A stretch of DNA of 64,000 nucleotides from the NCBI GenBank assembly GCA_002706085.1, contig PAJO01000034.1:50891-114890 (forward strand). The letters run 5' to 3'. The notes under the pieces are model-generated. The model made no database searches. It was given only the letters and a program-made list of their open reading frames with translations, and was not told the origin of the DNA. The translations under genes and the position numbers were made by a program. This DNA comes from Alcanivoracaceae bacterium. GTDB lineage: Bacteria; Pseudomonadota; Gammaproteobacteria; Pseudomonadales; Alcanivoracaceae. This document shows, piece by piece, positions 35,189-45,427 of the stretch. Each line of letters begins with the position of its first letter. Position 1 is the stretch's first letter.

Positions 35189-35216
35189 GGCCGCAGTCAC
35201 TGCGGCCTTTGTTTAT
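35189..35216 (+). terminator. intrinsic terminator after glyS
   Basis: GGCCGCAG, loop TCA, CTGCGGCC, then TTTGTTTAT. The same stem and U tract recur as the gyrB terminator at 37652-37683. Confidence 0.88.
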
Positions 35217-35231
35217 ACACCCAACACTGCT

Positions 35232-35382
35232 GTAAGAGCGTCGCTGGCGGCGCGATCACAACGTCGTGAGTGACGAAAACGAGTTTCGAAAGATAAAACC
35301 CGCAGACCATTCGGTTTCAAGGTTTTAGAAACTCGTTACCCGTCCCAGGCCAAGGTGATCGCGCCGCCAGCGACGCTCCTAC
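35232..35382. repeat. class A REPIN with AAGGTTTT/ACTCGTTAC interior
   Basis: Left REP is a variant (GTAAGAGC head), right REP ends GACGCTCCTAC. The interior shares CACAACGTCG, GAGTTTCGAAAG, AAGGTTTT, ACTCGTTAC and GGCCAAGGTG with the REPIN at 37500-37637 in reverse orientation. Confidence 0.85.
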
Positions 35383-35404
35383 AACTAAGGCACAGGGTTT
35401 ATTC

Positions 35405-35947
35405 ATGAACAAACTCATCATCCTCGACCGCGACGGGGTCATTAACGAAGACTCCGATGCCTACATCAAGACGGTAGACGAATGGGTTCCAATCCCGGGC
35501 AGCATCAAGGCCATCGCACGGCTCAGCCAAGCGGGATATACCGTGGTGGTGGCCACCAATCAGTCCGGGATTGGTCGTGGCTACTATGACGTGGCCACCC
35601 TGGATGCCATGCATGCGCGGATGCGTGAATTGGTGGCCGCGCAAGGCGGTGAAATGGGCGGTATTTTCTACTGCCCCCACGGCCCGGACGATGGCTGCGA
35701 CTGCCGCAAACCCCTTCCCGGTCTAATCGACCAGATTGTTACCGAGTATGGCGATGTCACCGGAGCACCACTGATTGGTGATAGCCTTAGGGACCTGCAA
35801 GCGGGAATCGCTCGTCACTGCCAACCGGTGCTGGTACTCACCGGCAAGGGACAAAAGACCCTGGACAAGGGCCTGCCCGAGACATTGGGTGACGTGGCCA
35901 TTTTTGATTCTCTTGCCGACTTTGTTGATCACACCTTGAAGGACTAG
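35405..35947 (+). CDS. gmhB: D-glycero-beta-D-manno-heptose-1,7-bisphosphate 7-phosphatase
   Basis: 180 residues, HAD phosphatase. LDRDGVINED gives the nucleophile Asp8 and acid/base Asp10; the cysteines of FYCPHGPDDGCDCRKP form the zinc loop typical of GmhB. It dephosphorylates heptose bisphosphate in the ADP-heptose route to LPS core. The stop is two bases before the acyltransferase gene, so both belong to one operon, as in many gammaproteobacteria (glyS-gmhB-plsC order). Confidence 0.93.
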   Translation: MNKLIILDRDGVINEDSDAYIKTVDEWVPIPGSIKAIARLSQAGYTVVVATNQSGIGRGYYDVATLDAMHARMRELVAAQGGEMGGIFYCPHGPDDGCDCRKPLPGLIDQIVTEYGDVTGAPLIGDSLRDLQAGIARHCQPVLVLTGKGQKTLDKGLPETLGDVAIFDSLADFVDHTLKD

Positions 35948-35949
35948 GT

Positions 35950-36675
35950 ATGCAGCACGACACACCGTCGCTGTCGATCAAGGTTCGCAGCGCGCTGTTT
36001 TTCGTGCTGTATAACCTTGCCGGAATCATTTACAGCTTTTTCTGCGTCATCGTTGGCTTCTGGCTGCCGATGCGCCCCCGCCATCGTTTTATCAACCAGT
36101 GGACTCACCTGACCATGTGGCTCGACCGCCACCTCAATGGGGTGAAGGTGCAGCTGGAAGGGGTCCATAACCTGCCCGATGCACCTTGCGTGGTGCTCTC
36201 CAATCACCAGAGCAGCTGGGAAACCTTTTTCCTGCAAACGCTCATCTGTCCGCAGACTACCGTGGTCAAACGGGAGCTGTTGTGGATCCCGTTTTTCGGT
36301 TGGGGGCTGGCCCTGCTCAACCCCATTCGCATTGACCGCAGCAAAGGCAATGCCGCACTGAAATCCCTGCTCAAGCAAGGCAAGGAACGACTGCAACAGG
36401 GACTACCGGTAGTCATTTTCCCGGAAGGGACACGCCAACCACCGGGCACCATCGGTCGCTTCAATCATGGCGGCACCATGCTGGCCTGCCAGGCCGGTGT
36501 CCCGGTGGTAGCCATCAGTAGCAACAGCGGTGATTGCTGGCCCAAAGGCAGCTGGATTCGCTATCCCGGCACCATCACCGTTCGCATCAGCCCCCCGATC
36601 GGCACGGAAGGAAAGAAAGCCCAGCAGGTCACCGCAGAAGTACAGCAGTGGATTCAGGAGCATTATCCGGGGTAG
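35950..36675 (+). CDS. 1-acyl-sn-glycerol-3-phosphate acyltransferase family protein
   Basis: 241 residues with an N-terminal membrane helix (about 17-40) and a PlsC domain. The acceptor-site motif is NHQSSWE (His86-x4-Glu91), where most family members have His-x4-Asp; FPEGTRQPPG near 158-167 is the second motif. The Glu variant appears in a known clade next to gmhB, so the enzyme is probably active. It would add the second acyl chain to lysophosphatidate at the inner membrane. It is coupled to gmhB. Confidence 0.85.
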   Translation: MQHDTPSLSIKVRSALFFVLYNLAGIIYSFFCVIVGFWLPMRPRHRFINQWTHLTMWLDRHLNGVKVQLEGVHNLPDAPCVVLSNHQSSWETFFLQTLICPQTTVVKRELLWIPFFGWGLALLNPIRIDRSKGNAALKSLLKQGKERLQQGLPVVIFPEGTRQPPGTIGRFNHGGTMLACQAGVPVVAISSNSGDCWPKGSWIRYPGTITVRISPPIGTEGKKAQQVTAEVQQWIQEHYPG

Positions 36676-37036
36676 GGCAGGGCGTTTATTCGGGAAACGT
36701 GGGCGGCTAGCAGAACCGGTTGCCTCGCTTGGGCTCGGTTCGTTATGCGAGTGTTTTGTATAGGCTCTGGAATCCTTACCTCGTTTAGACTCGGATCGCC
36801 ATGCGAGCATGGCTCCTACAAAGTGCTCGGGTTATTTATTGGCGCCGAACTCAACGATCTGAAAGGCGTTTCCGTTCTTCTAAAAAACCTGGGAACTATT
36901 TTGGGTTTGCCTTTCCAATCAAGTGTAGCTTGTAGCTGACATCTCACATCTATTTTAACCAAACCCTTATTGCCAACCCTGCTTAAAATAATTAGAGTCG
37001 TCGCGCAGTTAAATGACAAATCACAAGGGCATAATA
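36676..37036. other. gene-free stretch upstream of the H-NS-like gene
   Basis: Contains two degenerate class C REP relics in tandem (36723-36753 and 36780-36819), a pair of heptamers TGTAGCTTGTAGCT at 36924-36937 that look like a solo D arm, and an AT-richer stretch before the ribosome site AAGGG. I see no open frame with support and no clear terminator for the acyltransferase gene. Confidence 0.6.
36795..36819 (-). repeat. class C REP (variant stem)
   Basis: ATCGCCATGCGAGC followed by ATGGCTCCTAC. In reverse it reads head GTAGGAGC, stem CATGCTCGCATG, tail GCGAT. The stem differs from other class C copies by paired changes (CAT/ATG for CTT/AAG) that keep the hairpin, a sign that the structure is under selection. 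Confidence 0.7.
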
Positions 37037-37393
37037 ATGACCATCAATCTTGATGAACTTTCCATCGACGAACTGGAAAAACTGATCAAGCAGGCGGAAG
37101 CCGCTCTGGATAAAAAGCGTAAGGCTGAGCTGAAAAATGCCCAGGCGGTACTGGAGAAGATGGCCAAGGAACTGGGCGTAGATCCTTCTGAACTGCTGAA
37201 GGCCAACGACAAGAAAAAGACCCCTCGCAAGAAAACGGCTGGCAAGAAAAAAGCAGGGGTACGCAAACCTGCTGCAGTGAAATTCCGCGACCCGAACAAC
37301 AGCAGCAACACCTGGACTGGACGCGGTAAACGTCCGCTGTGGTTGCAGGATGCGCTGGCCAAAGGCGCCAAGCTGGAAGATTTTGCGGTGTAA
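37037..37393 (+). CDS. H-NS histone-like family protein
   Basis: 118 residues. The N-terminal 55 residues form a coiled-coil oligomerisation region (LSIDELEKLIKQAEAALDKK), then comes a Lys-rich linker, and the C-terminal DNA-binding motif TWTGRGKRPLWL fits H-NS/BpH3-type proteins. Such proteins bind AT-rich DNA and silence foreign genes. ATG 37037, behind AAGGG, is preferred to the ATG eight codons earlier. An intrinsic terminator follows. Confidence 0.88.
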   Translation: MTINLDELSIDELEKLIKQAEAALDKKRKAELKNAQAVLEKMAKELGVDPSELLKANDKKKTPRKKTAGKKKAGVRKPAAVKFRDPNNSSNTWTGRGKRPLWLQDALAKGAKLEDFAV

Positions 37394-37430
37394 GGCAACG
37401 CTGACACGCGACACGCTTGCACGCAAAGAA

Positions 37431-37459
37431 AAGCGAACCCATCGGGTTCGCTTTTTTTA
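37431..37459 (+). terminator. intrinsic terminator after H-NS-like gene
   Basis: AAGCGAACCC, loop ATC, GGGTTCGCTT with a following run of T. Ten-base perfect stem. Confidence 0.92.
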
Positions 37460-37499
37460 TGGGTTCATCGTCAATTGACGCAATCAGAATCAGCTTCCC

Positions 37500-37637
37500 G
37501 TAGGAGCGTCGCTCGCGGCGCGATCACCTTGGCCAGGAGCGAGTAACGAGTGTCGAAAACCTTTAAGCCATCAGATCTGCTGATTTTGCCTTTCGAAACT
37601 CGCGACTTTGTGATCGCGCCGCGAGCGACGCTCCTAC
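37500..37637. repeat. class A REPIN with AAGGTTTT/ACTCGTTAC interior (inverted copy)
   Basis: Two perfect inverted class A REPs. The reverse complement of the interior matches that of 35232-35382: CACAAAGTCG, GAGTTTCGAAAG, AAGGTTTT, ACTCGTTAC, GGCCAAGGTG. The two elements flank gmhB, the acyltransferase gene and the H-NS-like gene. Confidence 0.9.
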
Positions 37638-37651
37638 GGTGGCGCCGGTTG

Positions 37652-37683
37652 ATAAACAAAGGCCGCAGTCACTGCCTGCGGCC
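37652..37683 (-). terminator. intrinsic terminator after gyrB
   Basis: On the minus strand: GGCCGCAG, seven-base loop GCAGTGA, CTGCGGCC, then TTTGTTTATC. The stem and tail are the same as the glyS terminator. Confidence 0.85.
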
Positions 37684-37712
37684 TCGGTTAGGCGTGTTCC
37701 CTGTTGCGTTAA

Positions 37713-40139
<2,427 letters not shown>

Positions 40140-41249
40140 TTATTCACTCCCGGTAAGGGATCGAAGCTTGCCATGTTCCACGTGGAACATTTTGCTCTCG
40201 ATCGCCTGTAAAGCGTTGTTGTCATTCACGATGGCCGCCCATTGGGGCGTATCCAGCGCGGTTATCAATGTCTGGTGGCCCGTCATCGCCAGGTATTGAA
40301 GCAGACGGTGACGGTGCTCTTCGTCCAGCTCTGCGGCCAGATCATCCACCAGCAGGGTACACACCTTGCCCACTCGCTGTATCAGCGGTAGCTGAGCCAA
40401 CACCATGCCATACGCCACCAGCTTGGCCTGACCACGGGACAACCGGTCCCGGGCCACTACCTCACCGATATCAATGCGAATATCCGACCGGTGAAAACCC
40501 GCCTGGCTGAACCCCCTGCGGATATCGTCTTGCCGCAAGCGCTGCAGCGCAGCAAGAGTGTCTTCGCCTTTTTGGCGCCCGGTCTGCAGCCGTAAACGGA
40601 TCTTCATGTCCGGCGATAGCACGGCCAGGGCGTCATCAAGTCCAGCCTGCAGTTCTTTCAAATAGCTGCGGCGTAACCCTTCGATTCTATCAGAAGTCTG
40701 CGCCAGTTGCTGATCCCAAAAGCCCAATTCCCGCGGGTTTATGCTGCCACTGCGTAAAAGCGCATTGCGTTGCTTCAACGCAGCATTGGCGGTACGCCAG
40801 AGGGGCATAAAATCATGTTCCACGTGGAACATTCCCCAGTCCATAAAGCGGCGACGCAGAGCCGAAGCCCCAAACACCAAGTCCACGGAGCCGGGATGAA
40901 GCGCCAATACCGGAAGCAATGTGGCCACCTCACTGAGGGCCTTCGGGGTGGCACCATCCAGCTTGATCGCATCAATGCCGCCCGGCGTCCGGCGAACCCC
41001 AAGACGGCGAACACTTTCACCATCATGCACTTCCGCGTAGAGCGTCGCGGCTTCCGCCCCGTCACGCACAAGACGAGACAGGCGACCACCCCGAAACGAG
41101 CGCCCGCCACTGCCAATAAAATAGATCGCCTCAAGCAGACTGGTCTTGCCACTGCCGTTATCACCCAGGATTACATTCAGGGAAGGAGACAGGCTGACAT
41201 CCGCCTGACGGTAGTTACGAAAATCTCCCAGCTGGAGACGATTCAACAT
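40140..41249 (-). CDS. recF: DNA replication and repair protein RecF
   Basis: 369 residues. Walker A GDNGSGKT at 29-36, signature LSRGQAKLVAYG and Walker B-like LLVDDLAAELDEEHR. RecF helps load RecA on gapped DNA at stalled forks. The longer frame to 41492 has no support; the start is MLNRLQLGDFRNYR. Two MFHVEH hexapeptides, one inside and one at the C-terminus, are each encoded by an exact 18-bp palindrome that is a ParB-binding parS sequence. The C-terminal copy lies in an extension beyond the usual RecF end. Confidence 0.95.
   Translation of the reverse strand: MLNRLQLGDFRNYRQADVSLSPSLNVILGDNGSGKTSLLEAIYFIGSGGRSFRGGRLSRLVRDGAEAATLYAEVHDGESVRRLGVRRTPGGIDAIKLDGATPKALSEVATLLPVLALHPGSVDLVFGASALRRRFMDWGMFHVEHDFMPLWRTANAALKQRNALLRSGSINPRELGFWDQQLAQTSDRIEGLRRSYLKELQAGLDDALAVLSPDMKIRLRLQTGRQKGEDTLAALQRLRQDDIRRGFSQAGFHRSDIRIDIGEVVARDRLSRGQAKLVAYGMVLAQLPLIQRVGKVCTLLVDDLAAELDEEHRHRLLQYLAMTGHQTLITALDTPQWAAIVNDNNALQAIESKMFHVEHGKLRSLTGSE
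40173..40190. promoter_or_regulatory. parS centromere site 1 (ParB-binding), in recF 3' end
   Basis: ATGTTCCACGTGGAACAT, a perfect palindrome containing TGTTCCACGTGGAACA, the parS form known in Pseudomonas. It encodes Met-Phe-His-Val-Glu-His near the RecF C-terminus, about 3.9 kb from the dnaA start. Confidence 0.9.
40815..40832. promoter_or_regulatory. parS centromere site 2 (ParB-binding), inside recF
   Basis: The same 18-bp palindrome as at 40173-40190, 642 bases away and in the same reading frame, again encoding MFHVEH, here within the DWGxFHVE region that is conserved in RecF. About 3.3 kb from the dnaA start. Confidence 0.9.
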
Positions 41250-41333
41250 AAATCCGGATCCTGACCCCGAAGACAGCACTGGCACCAGCGCAAAACAACC
41301 GCACCGGCAAACGAATTGGACATTGATTGTAGC

Positions 41334-41412
41334 GCAGGCAGCCCCAGGCTGCCTGCACCCCCAGCCACCTTTCTCCACAGCAAAACACAGGCTACCCACA
41401 GACCTATCCACA
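41334..41412. promoter_or_regulatory. recF-dnaN gap: hairpin and weak DnaA-box cluster
   Basis: A perfect hairpin GCAGGCAGCC/GGCTGCCTGC (41334-41356, loop CCA) is followed by three near-DnaA boxes in the same direction: TTCTCCACA (41371-41379), CTACCCACA (41392-41400) and CTATCCACA (41404-41412, one mismatch). A TACAAT -10-like sequence on the minus strand just inside (around 41328) could serve recF. The boxes are degenerate, so binding is uncertain. Confidence 0.4.
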
Positions 41413-41491
41413 AGGCAGAGGAACCCCAAGCCCAAGCTTAAATGAACAGCGAGCAAGAACAGGCTGACGCGCTCATCCACGATGAAGCACA

Positions 41492-41521
41492 AAAAAAGCC
41501 CGGCAAATGCCGGGCTTTTTC
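41492..41521 (-). terminator. intrinsic terminator after dnaN
   Basis: GCCCGGCA, loop AA, TGCCGGGC with A- and T-tracts on both sides (41491-41520). It lies between dnaN and recF, so recF-gyrB likely has its own promoter. Confidence 0.88.
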
Positions 41522-41543
41522 TATCCAGAACAGTCAGGTCACA

Positions 41544-42644
41544 TCACAGCCGCATGGGCATCACCACATACACCGCCGCTTTACTTTCCGGATCGAAGAC
41601 CAGGGCACTGCTATTGCTGTCCCCCATCTCCAGTTCCGCCTGGGTGCCAGACATGGTGTTCAGCACATCCAGCAGATAACTCACGTTAAAGCCGATTTCC
41701 AGCGGCTGACCATTGAAGTCCACGGACACTTCCTCTTCCGCTTCTTCCTGCTCGGGGTTGTTGGCCACAATACGCAGGCTGCCTTCGGCCAGCTGGACAC
41801 GCACGCCGCGGTACTTTTCATTGGAAAGAATCGCCACCCGGGCCAGCGCCTGGCGCAAGGTTTCACGATCGGCAATCACGTGCCGAGTGCCCTCCTTGGG
41901 AATCACACGATCGTATTCCGGGAACTTGCCATCGACCAGCTTGGAGGTGAAGGTAATCGCGCCCACCACGATCCGCACATGGTTGCGACCGATCGTCAGC
42001 CGCGCGACTTCACCGGCATCCCCAAGGATACGAGACAGCTCCATAACCCCTTTGCGCGGCAGAATGACAGAAGCCTCTTCTACCGGCGCCTCCAGCTCGG
42101 CATCGCACAACGCCAGGCGATGGCCATCGGTGGCAACCGCACGCAGACGACCCGGCTTGAGCTCGAACAACATGCCATTGAGGTAGTAGCGAACGTCCTG
42201 CTGGGCCATGGAGAACGCTGTGCGGTCAATCAGGCTGCGCAGCACATTGGGCTGGATATCCAGCGTAGAGCCTGCAGCATCCTCTTCCTGATTAGGGAAC
42301 TCGGATGCGGGCAGGGTGGACAGGGTGAACCGGCTACGCCCGGAACGCACCAGCATGCGCTCGCCATCGACCTCAAACCGGATATCCGCTTCGGCAGGCA
42401 AGCTTTTGGCAATATCCACCAGCTTGCGTGCCGGCACCGTGGTTTCACCCGGCTGCATTTCCCCTTCCAGCGACAGGCGAGCGACCAACTCCAGTTCCAG
42501 GTCCGTGCCCGTCATGGAAAGCTGCCCATCGCCCACTTCCAGTAACACATTGGAGAGCACCGGCAGGGTCTGACGTTTTTCCACCACCGCAGCCACCTGC
42601 TGCAAGGGCTTGAGGAGCTGTTCTCTATTGATTGAGAATTTCAT
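41544..42644 (-). CDS. dnaN: DNA polymerase III beta sliding clamp
   Basis: 366 residues, identical in size to the Escherichia clamp. It starts MKFSINREQLLKPLQQVAAV and ends AAVYVVMPMRL, the conserved clamp terminus. Three clamp domains form a ring that tethers Pol III to DNA. It is 43 bases downstream of dnaA and followed by its own terminator. Confidence 0.98.
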   Translation of the reverse strand: MKFSINREQLLKPLQQVAAVVEKRQTLPVLSNVLLEVGDGQLSMTGTDLELELVARLSLEGEMQPGETTVPARKLVDIAKSLPAEADIRFEVDGERMLVRSGRSRFTLSTLPASEFPNQEEDAAGSTLDIQPNVLRSLIDRTAFSMAQQDVRYYLNGMLFELKPGRLRAVATDGHRLALCDAELEAPVEEASVILPRKGVMELSRILGDAGEVARLTIGRNHVRIVVGAITFTSKLVDGKFPEYDRVIPKEGTRHVIADRETLRQALARVAILSNEKYRGVRVQLAEGSLRIVANNPEQEEAEEEVSVDFNGQPLEIGFNVSYLLDVLNTMSGTQAELEMGDSNSSALVFDPESKAAVYVVMPMRL

Positions 42645-42687
42645 CGCGCTATCCCGTTCTGGTTACCTTCCTGGATGTGGTCCCTGC

Positions 42688-44103
42688 TCAGGACGTCAGC
42701 GTCCGCAGCAGGTTCTGATAATCTTCTTCAATTTCCGGGTTGGATTCCCGTAACTCCAGCACCTTACGGCAGGCGTGCAGTACGGTGGTGTGATCCCGGC
42801 CACCAAAGTTCTCACCGATTTCCGGCAGGCTGTGGCTGGTCAACTCCTTGGAGAGTGCCATGGCCACCTGACGTGGACGTGCCACCGAGCGGGTTCGCCG
42901 GGGCGAGAGCAGATCGTTGATCTTGATCTTGTAGTACTCGGCCACAACCCGCTGAATATTGTCGATACTGATCTGCCGCGCCTGAAGGGCAATCAGGTCC
43001 TTCAACGCTTCCTTGATCAGCCCGATATCGATCTGCGCACCCGTAAATCGCACATGGGCGATCACCCGTCGCAGCGCCCCTTCCAGTTCCCGTACATTAG
43101 ACCGGATTCGTTGCGCAATAAAGAAGGCGGCATCATTGGGCAGGTCGACCTTGGCCTCTTCCGCCTTCTTCTTGAGAATCGCGACACGGGTTTCCAGCTC
43201 CGGCGGCTCCATGGGCTGAGACAACCCCCAGCCAAAGCGACTCTTGAGACGCTCTTCCAGGCCGTCCACTTCCTTCGGGAATTTGTCGCAGGTAAGGATG
43301 ATCTGCTGCCCGTTTTCCAGCAGAGCATTGAAGGTATGGAAGAACTCTTCCTGGGACTGCTCCTTACCTGCAAAAAACTGAATATCATCAATCAGCAGGG
43401 CATCCACACTACGGTAGAAGCGCTTGAACTCATTGATGGTCTTGTTACGCAGCGCCGAGATCATATCCGCCACAAAGCGCTCACTGTGAAGGTACACCAC
43501 CTTGGCATTGGGGTTACGGCGCATCAGCTCGTTGCCCACCGCATGCATCAGGTGGGTCTTGCCGAGCCCCACACCGCCATACAACAACAGCGGGTTATAG
43601 CCATGGCTGGCCGGGTTCTCCGCCACCTGCTGGGCCGCCGCCGCCGCCATGCGATTCGACTTGCCCTCTACAAAGGTGGAAAACGTAAAGCCGGTATTGA
43701 GATTACTACGGTGCTTGCGGGCACCACCGACTTCCGCCACAACAGGGCGCGGCTCAGGGGCCTCCTGATGACTCTGCATACCATTAAAGGGCTGAGGGGC
43801 AGGACGAGCCGTGGCGGGCTCTGCAACGGGCGCTACGGACGCAGGGACAGGCCGGCTAGAGCCGACCTCCAGACGCAACTGAGGCAACGGGCCAGACTGC
43901 ATCTCGCCCAGCACCTCGCCAATGCGATCCAGGTACTTGTCACGAACCCAGTCCACCACAAAGCGGTTGGGCGCAAACAGGGTCAGCTCGGCACCATCTG
44001 CGGACGCCGCAACCTGTAACGGGCGGATCCACATGTTGTATTGCTGTGACGGCAACTCATCTTCGAGCCGCGTCAGACAGCGTTGCCAGAGCTCTTCAGA
44101 CAC
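42688..44103 (-). CDS. dnaA: chromosomal replication initiator DnaA
   Basis: 471 residues. Domain I at 1-90, variable Pro/Ala-rich linker to about 135, AAA+ domain with [11 protein letters not shown] (Walker A) and [20 protein letters not shown] (Walker B), and domain IV with [15 protein letters not shown] that reads DnaA boxes. It starts immediately beside the putative origin, reading away from it. Confidence 0.98.
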   Translation of the reverse strand: MSEELWQRCLTRLEDELPSQQYNMWIRPLQVAASADGAELTLFAPNRFVVDWVRDKYLDRIGEVLGEMQSGPLPQLRLEVGSSRPVPASVAPVAEPATARPAPQPFNGMQSHQEAPEPRPVVAEVGGARKHRSNLNTGFTFSTFVEGKSNRMAAAAAQQVAENPASHGYNPLLLYGGVGLGKTHLMHAVGNELMRRNPNAKVVYLHSERFVADMISALRNKTINEFKRFYRSVDALLIDDIQFFAGKEQSQEEFFHTFNALLENGQQIILTCDKFPKEVDGLEERLKSRFGWGLSQPMEPPELETRVAILKKKAEEAKVDLPNDAAFFIAQRIRSNVRELEGALRRVIAHVRFTGAQIDIGLIKEALKDLIALQARQISIDNIQRVVAEYYKIKINDLLSPRRTRSVARPRQVAMALSKELTSHSLPEIGENFGGRDHTTVLHACRKVLELRESNPEIEEDYQNLLRTLTS

Positions 44104-44189
44104 AAAACCGCCTTGCTCGCTTGTCGTTATACATAGAAAGAGGGCTCAAGGTGAACCCGAATCGAGCCAGCCATTCTACCCTCAGGCAG

Positions 44190-44500
44190 GCACATCTATC
44201 CACAGGGCGGCCGGCATTTTTTGCAATCATTCACTCTGTGGATAACTATGACCATAACCGTGTGAATTCCCACAGGGACAACCCCGTGGATAACCACCGG
44301 GATGAGTTATACACACAGTTAATGACAGGCCATCCCCATGTCGTCCCCGCAGACGACACAGGGTCATACGCAAGTTATCATTAACACAAGATTTTGAATT
44401 TATTAGATATTTGATACTTACCCACAGAATCTGGCGAGCCCTATAATTACCAATACAACTAATAAATACTTAAATATATAAATTCTATTAACAGTGACCG
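44190..44500. other. putative chromosomal origin oriC
   Basis: The dnaA-rpmH gap holds DnaA boxes: perfect TGTGGATAA (44237-44245, reverse) and TTATACACA (44307-44315), and near matches CTATCCACA (44196-44204), CGTGGATAA (44285-44293) and TTACCCACA (44418-44426). From 44380 to 44500 the DNA is strongly AT-rich (AATTTATTAGATATTTGATA, AATACTTAAATATATAAATT), as expected of an unwinding element. Position matches the Pseudomonas origin. Confidence 0.88.
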
Positions 44501-44608
44501 TTTCAAAAGGGATCGAGCATGCTCAAGGCTAAATCCTCAACGAAGAAAAGACGTGAATCGGCGTTGTGATGAACCAGATGAAGCGCTTATGACTCTTGAC
44601 AGTTTGCA

Positions 44609-44633
44609 GCAGGACCGTCGCTCGTGGCGCGAT
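44609..44633 (+). repeat. decayed class A REP beside oriC
   Basis: GCAGGACCGTCGCTCG followed by TGGCGCGAT matches 22 of 25 bases of the class A REP. The following 60 bases (AACACTCCGCCCACAGAG and on) resemble the CACAGAG interior of the REPIN at 9728. The right REP is not recognisable except for an ATCGC remnant. Confidence 0.55.
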
Positions 44634-44776
44634 TCCAGACCTGGGTTAAAAACAAGTTCACCGCGGGGAACACTCCGCCCACAGAGAAAAGCCCTCTTTG
44701 CTGTCGGGCATTCCTCGCTAAAGTTCGAAACCCAAAAAATCGCCCCTTCCCACGACAATCCCGTCACGCAATATCG

Positions 44777-44805
44777 TTGACACTGAGACCGGGATTCCCT
44801 AGACT
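44777..44805 (+). promoter_or_regulatory. sigma-70 promoter of rpmH-rnpA
   Basis: TTGACA (44777-44782), exact 17-base spacer, TAGACT (44800-44805). It lies 45 bases before the rpmH ATG and near-perfectly fits the housekeeping consensus, as expected for a ribosomal-protein gene. Confidence 0.82.
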
Positions 44806-44849
44806 TGCCGCCCTTCTAAATAGCAGTCTATTTCCACAGGTAAGACGCC

Positions 44850-44984
44850 ATGAAACGTACATTTCAGCCCAGCGTACTGAAGCGCAAGCGCGCCCACGGT
44901 TTCCGTGCCCGTATGGCCACCAAGAATGGTCGCAAGGTACTGGCTGCTCGCCGTGCCAAGGGTCGCAAGCGGTTGGCTGCCTAA
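44850..44984 (+). CDS. rpmH: 50S ribosomal protein L34
   Basis: 44 residues, [18 protein letters not shown] to KGRKRLAA, the near-invariant L34 sequence. AGGTAAG lies before the ATG. It is the first gene of the rpmH-rnpA-yidC-mnmE string on the right side of the origin. Confidence 0.98.
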   Translation: MKRTFQPSVLKRKRAHGFRARMATKNGRKVLAARRAKGRKRLAA

Positions 44985-45021
44985 GCCAACCGTTTTCTCC
45001 TACCCTCCGGCTGAGGTAACT

Positions 45022-45387
45022 GTGCCTTTGTCCCAGGCCTTTACCCGGCAACACCGACTTCTCACCGGTTCTCACTATCAGGCTGTTTTTGACCACGCTT
45101 CCTGGAAGGTGGGCAATGCCTCGTTTTTGTTGATGGCAAAAGCCTCTGAGGAACCCCTGCCGCGACTGGGTCTGGTGATTGGACGCAAGCGTGCCAAACG
45201 GGCAGTTGACCGGGCCTGTATCAAGCGCCGCGCCCGTGAACAGTTCCGGCTTCGCCAACAGAGCCTTCACGGCCTGGATATTATCTTGCTGGTCCGCGGT
45301 CGTGTGGATCACCCCGATCCCGCCCTTGTCAGCCAACAGCTAGGTCAGCTTTTCGACAAGCTGCTTGCCAAGTGCCGGCAGGCTTGA
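45022..45387 (+). CDS. rnpA: ribonuclease P protein component
   Basis: 121 residues. The family motif is LVIGRKRAKRAVDRACIKRR, binding the RNase P RNA and pre-tRNA leader. A GTG start at 45022 behind GAGG is chosen; the upstream frame overlaps rpmH in another phase. The gene yidD, which usually lies between rnpA and yidC, is absent: only 40 bases separate rnpA from yidC. Confidence 0.93.
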   Translation: MPLSQAFTRQHRLLTGSHYQAVFDHASWKVGNASFLLMAKASEEPLPRLGLVIGRKRAKRAVDRACIKRRAREQFRLRQQSLHGLDIILLVRGRVDHPDPALVSQQLGQLFDKLLAKCRQA

Positions 45388-45427
45388 GAAACTGCGGCCC
45401 GTTTTTCACGCCAAAGATAAGCCTCTT

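Noticed and set aside
36745..36939. Small plus-strand open frame before the H-NS-like gene
   Set aside because: It consists of REP relics and a heptamer arm and has no ribosome site.
40140..41492. RecF starting at 41492
   Set aside because: The extra 81 residues are translated from the gap with the hairpin and DnaA-box-like sites; true RecF starts MLNRLQLGDF at 41249.
44905..45387. rnpA starting at 44905
   Set aside because: That start lies inside rpmH; GTG 45022 with GAGG upstream gives a normal-sized RnpA.
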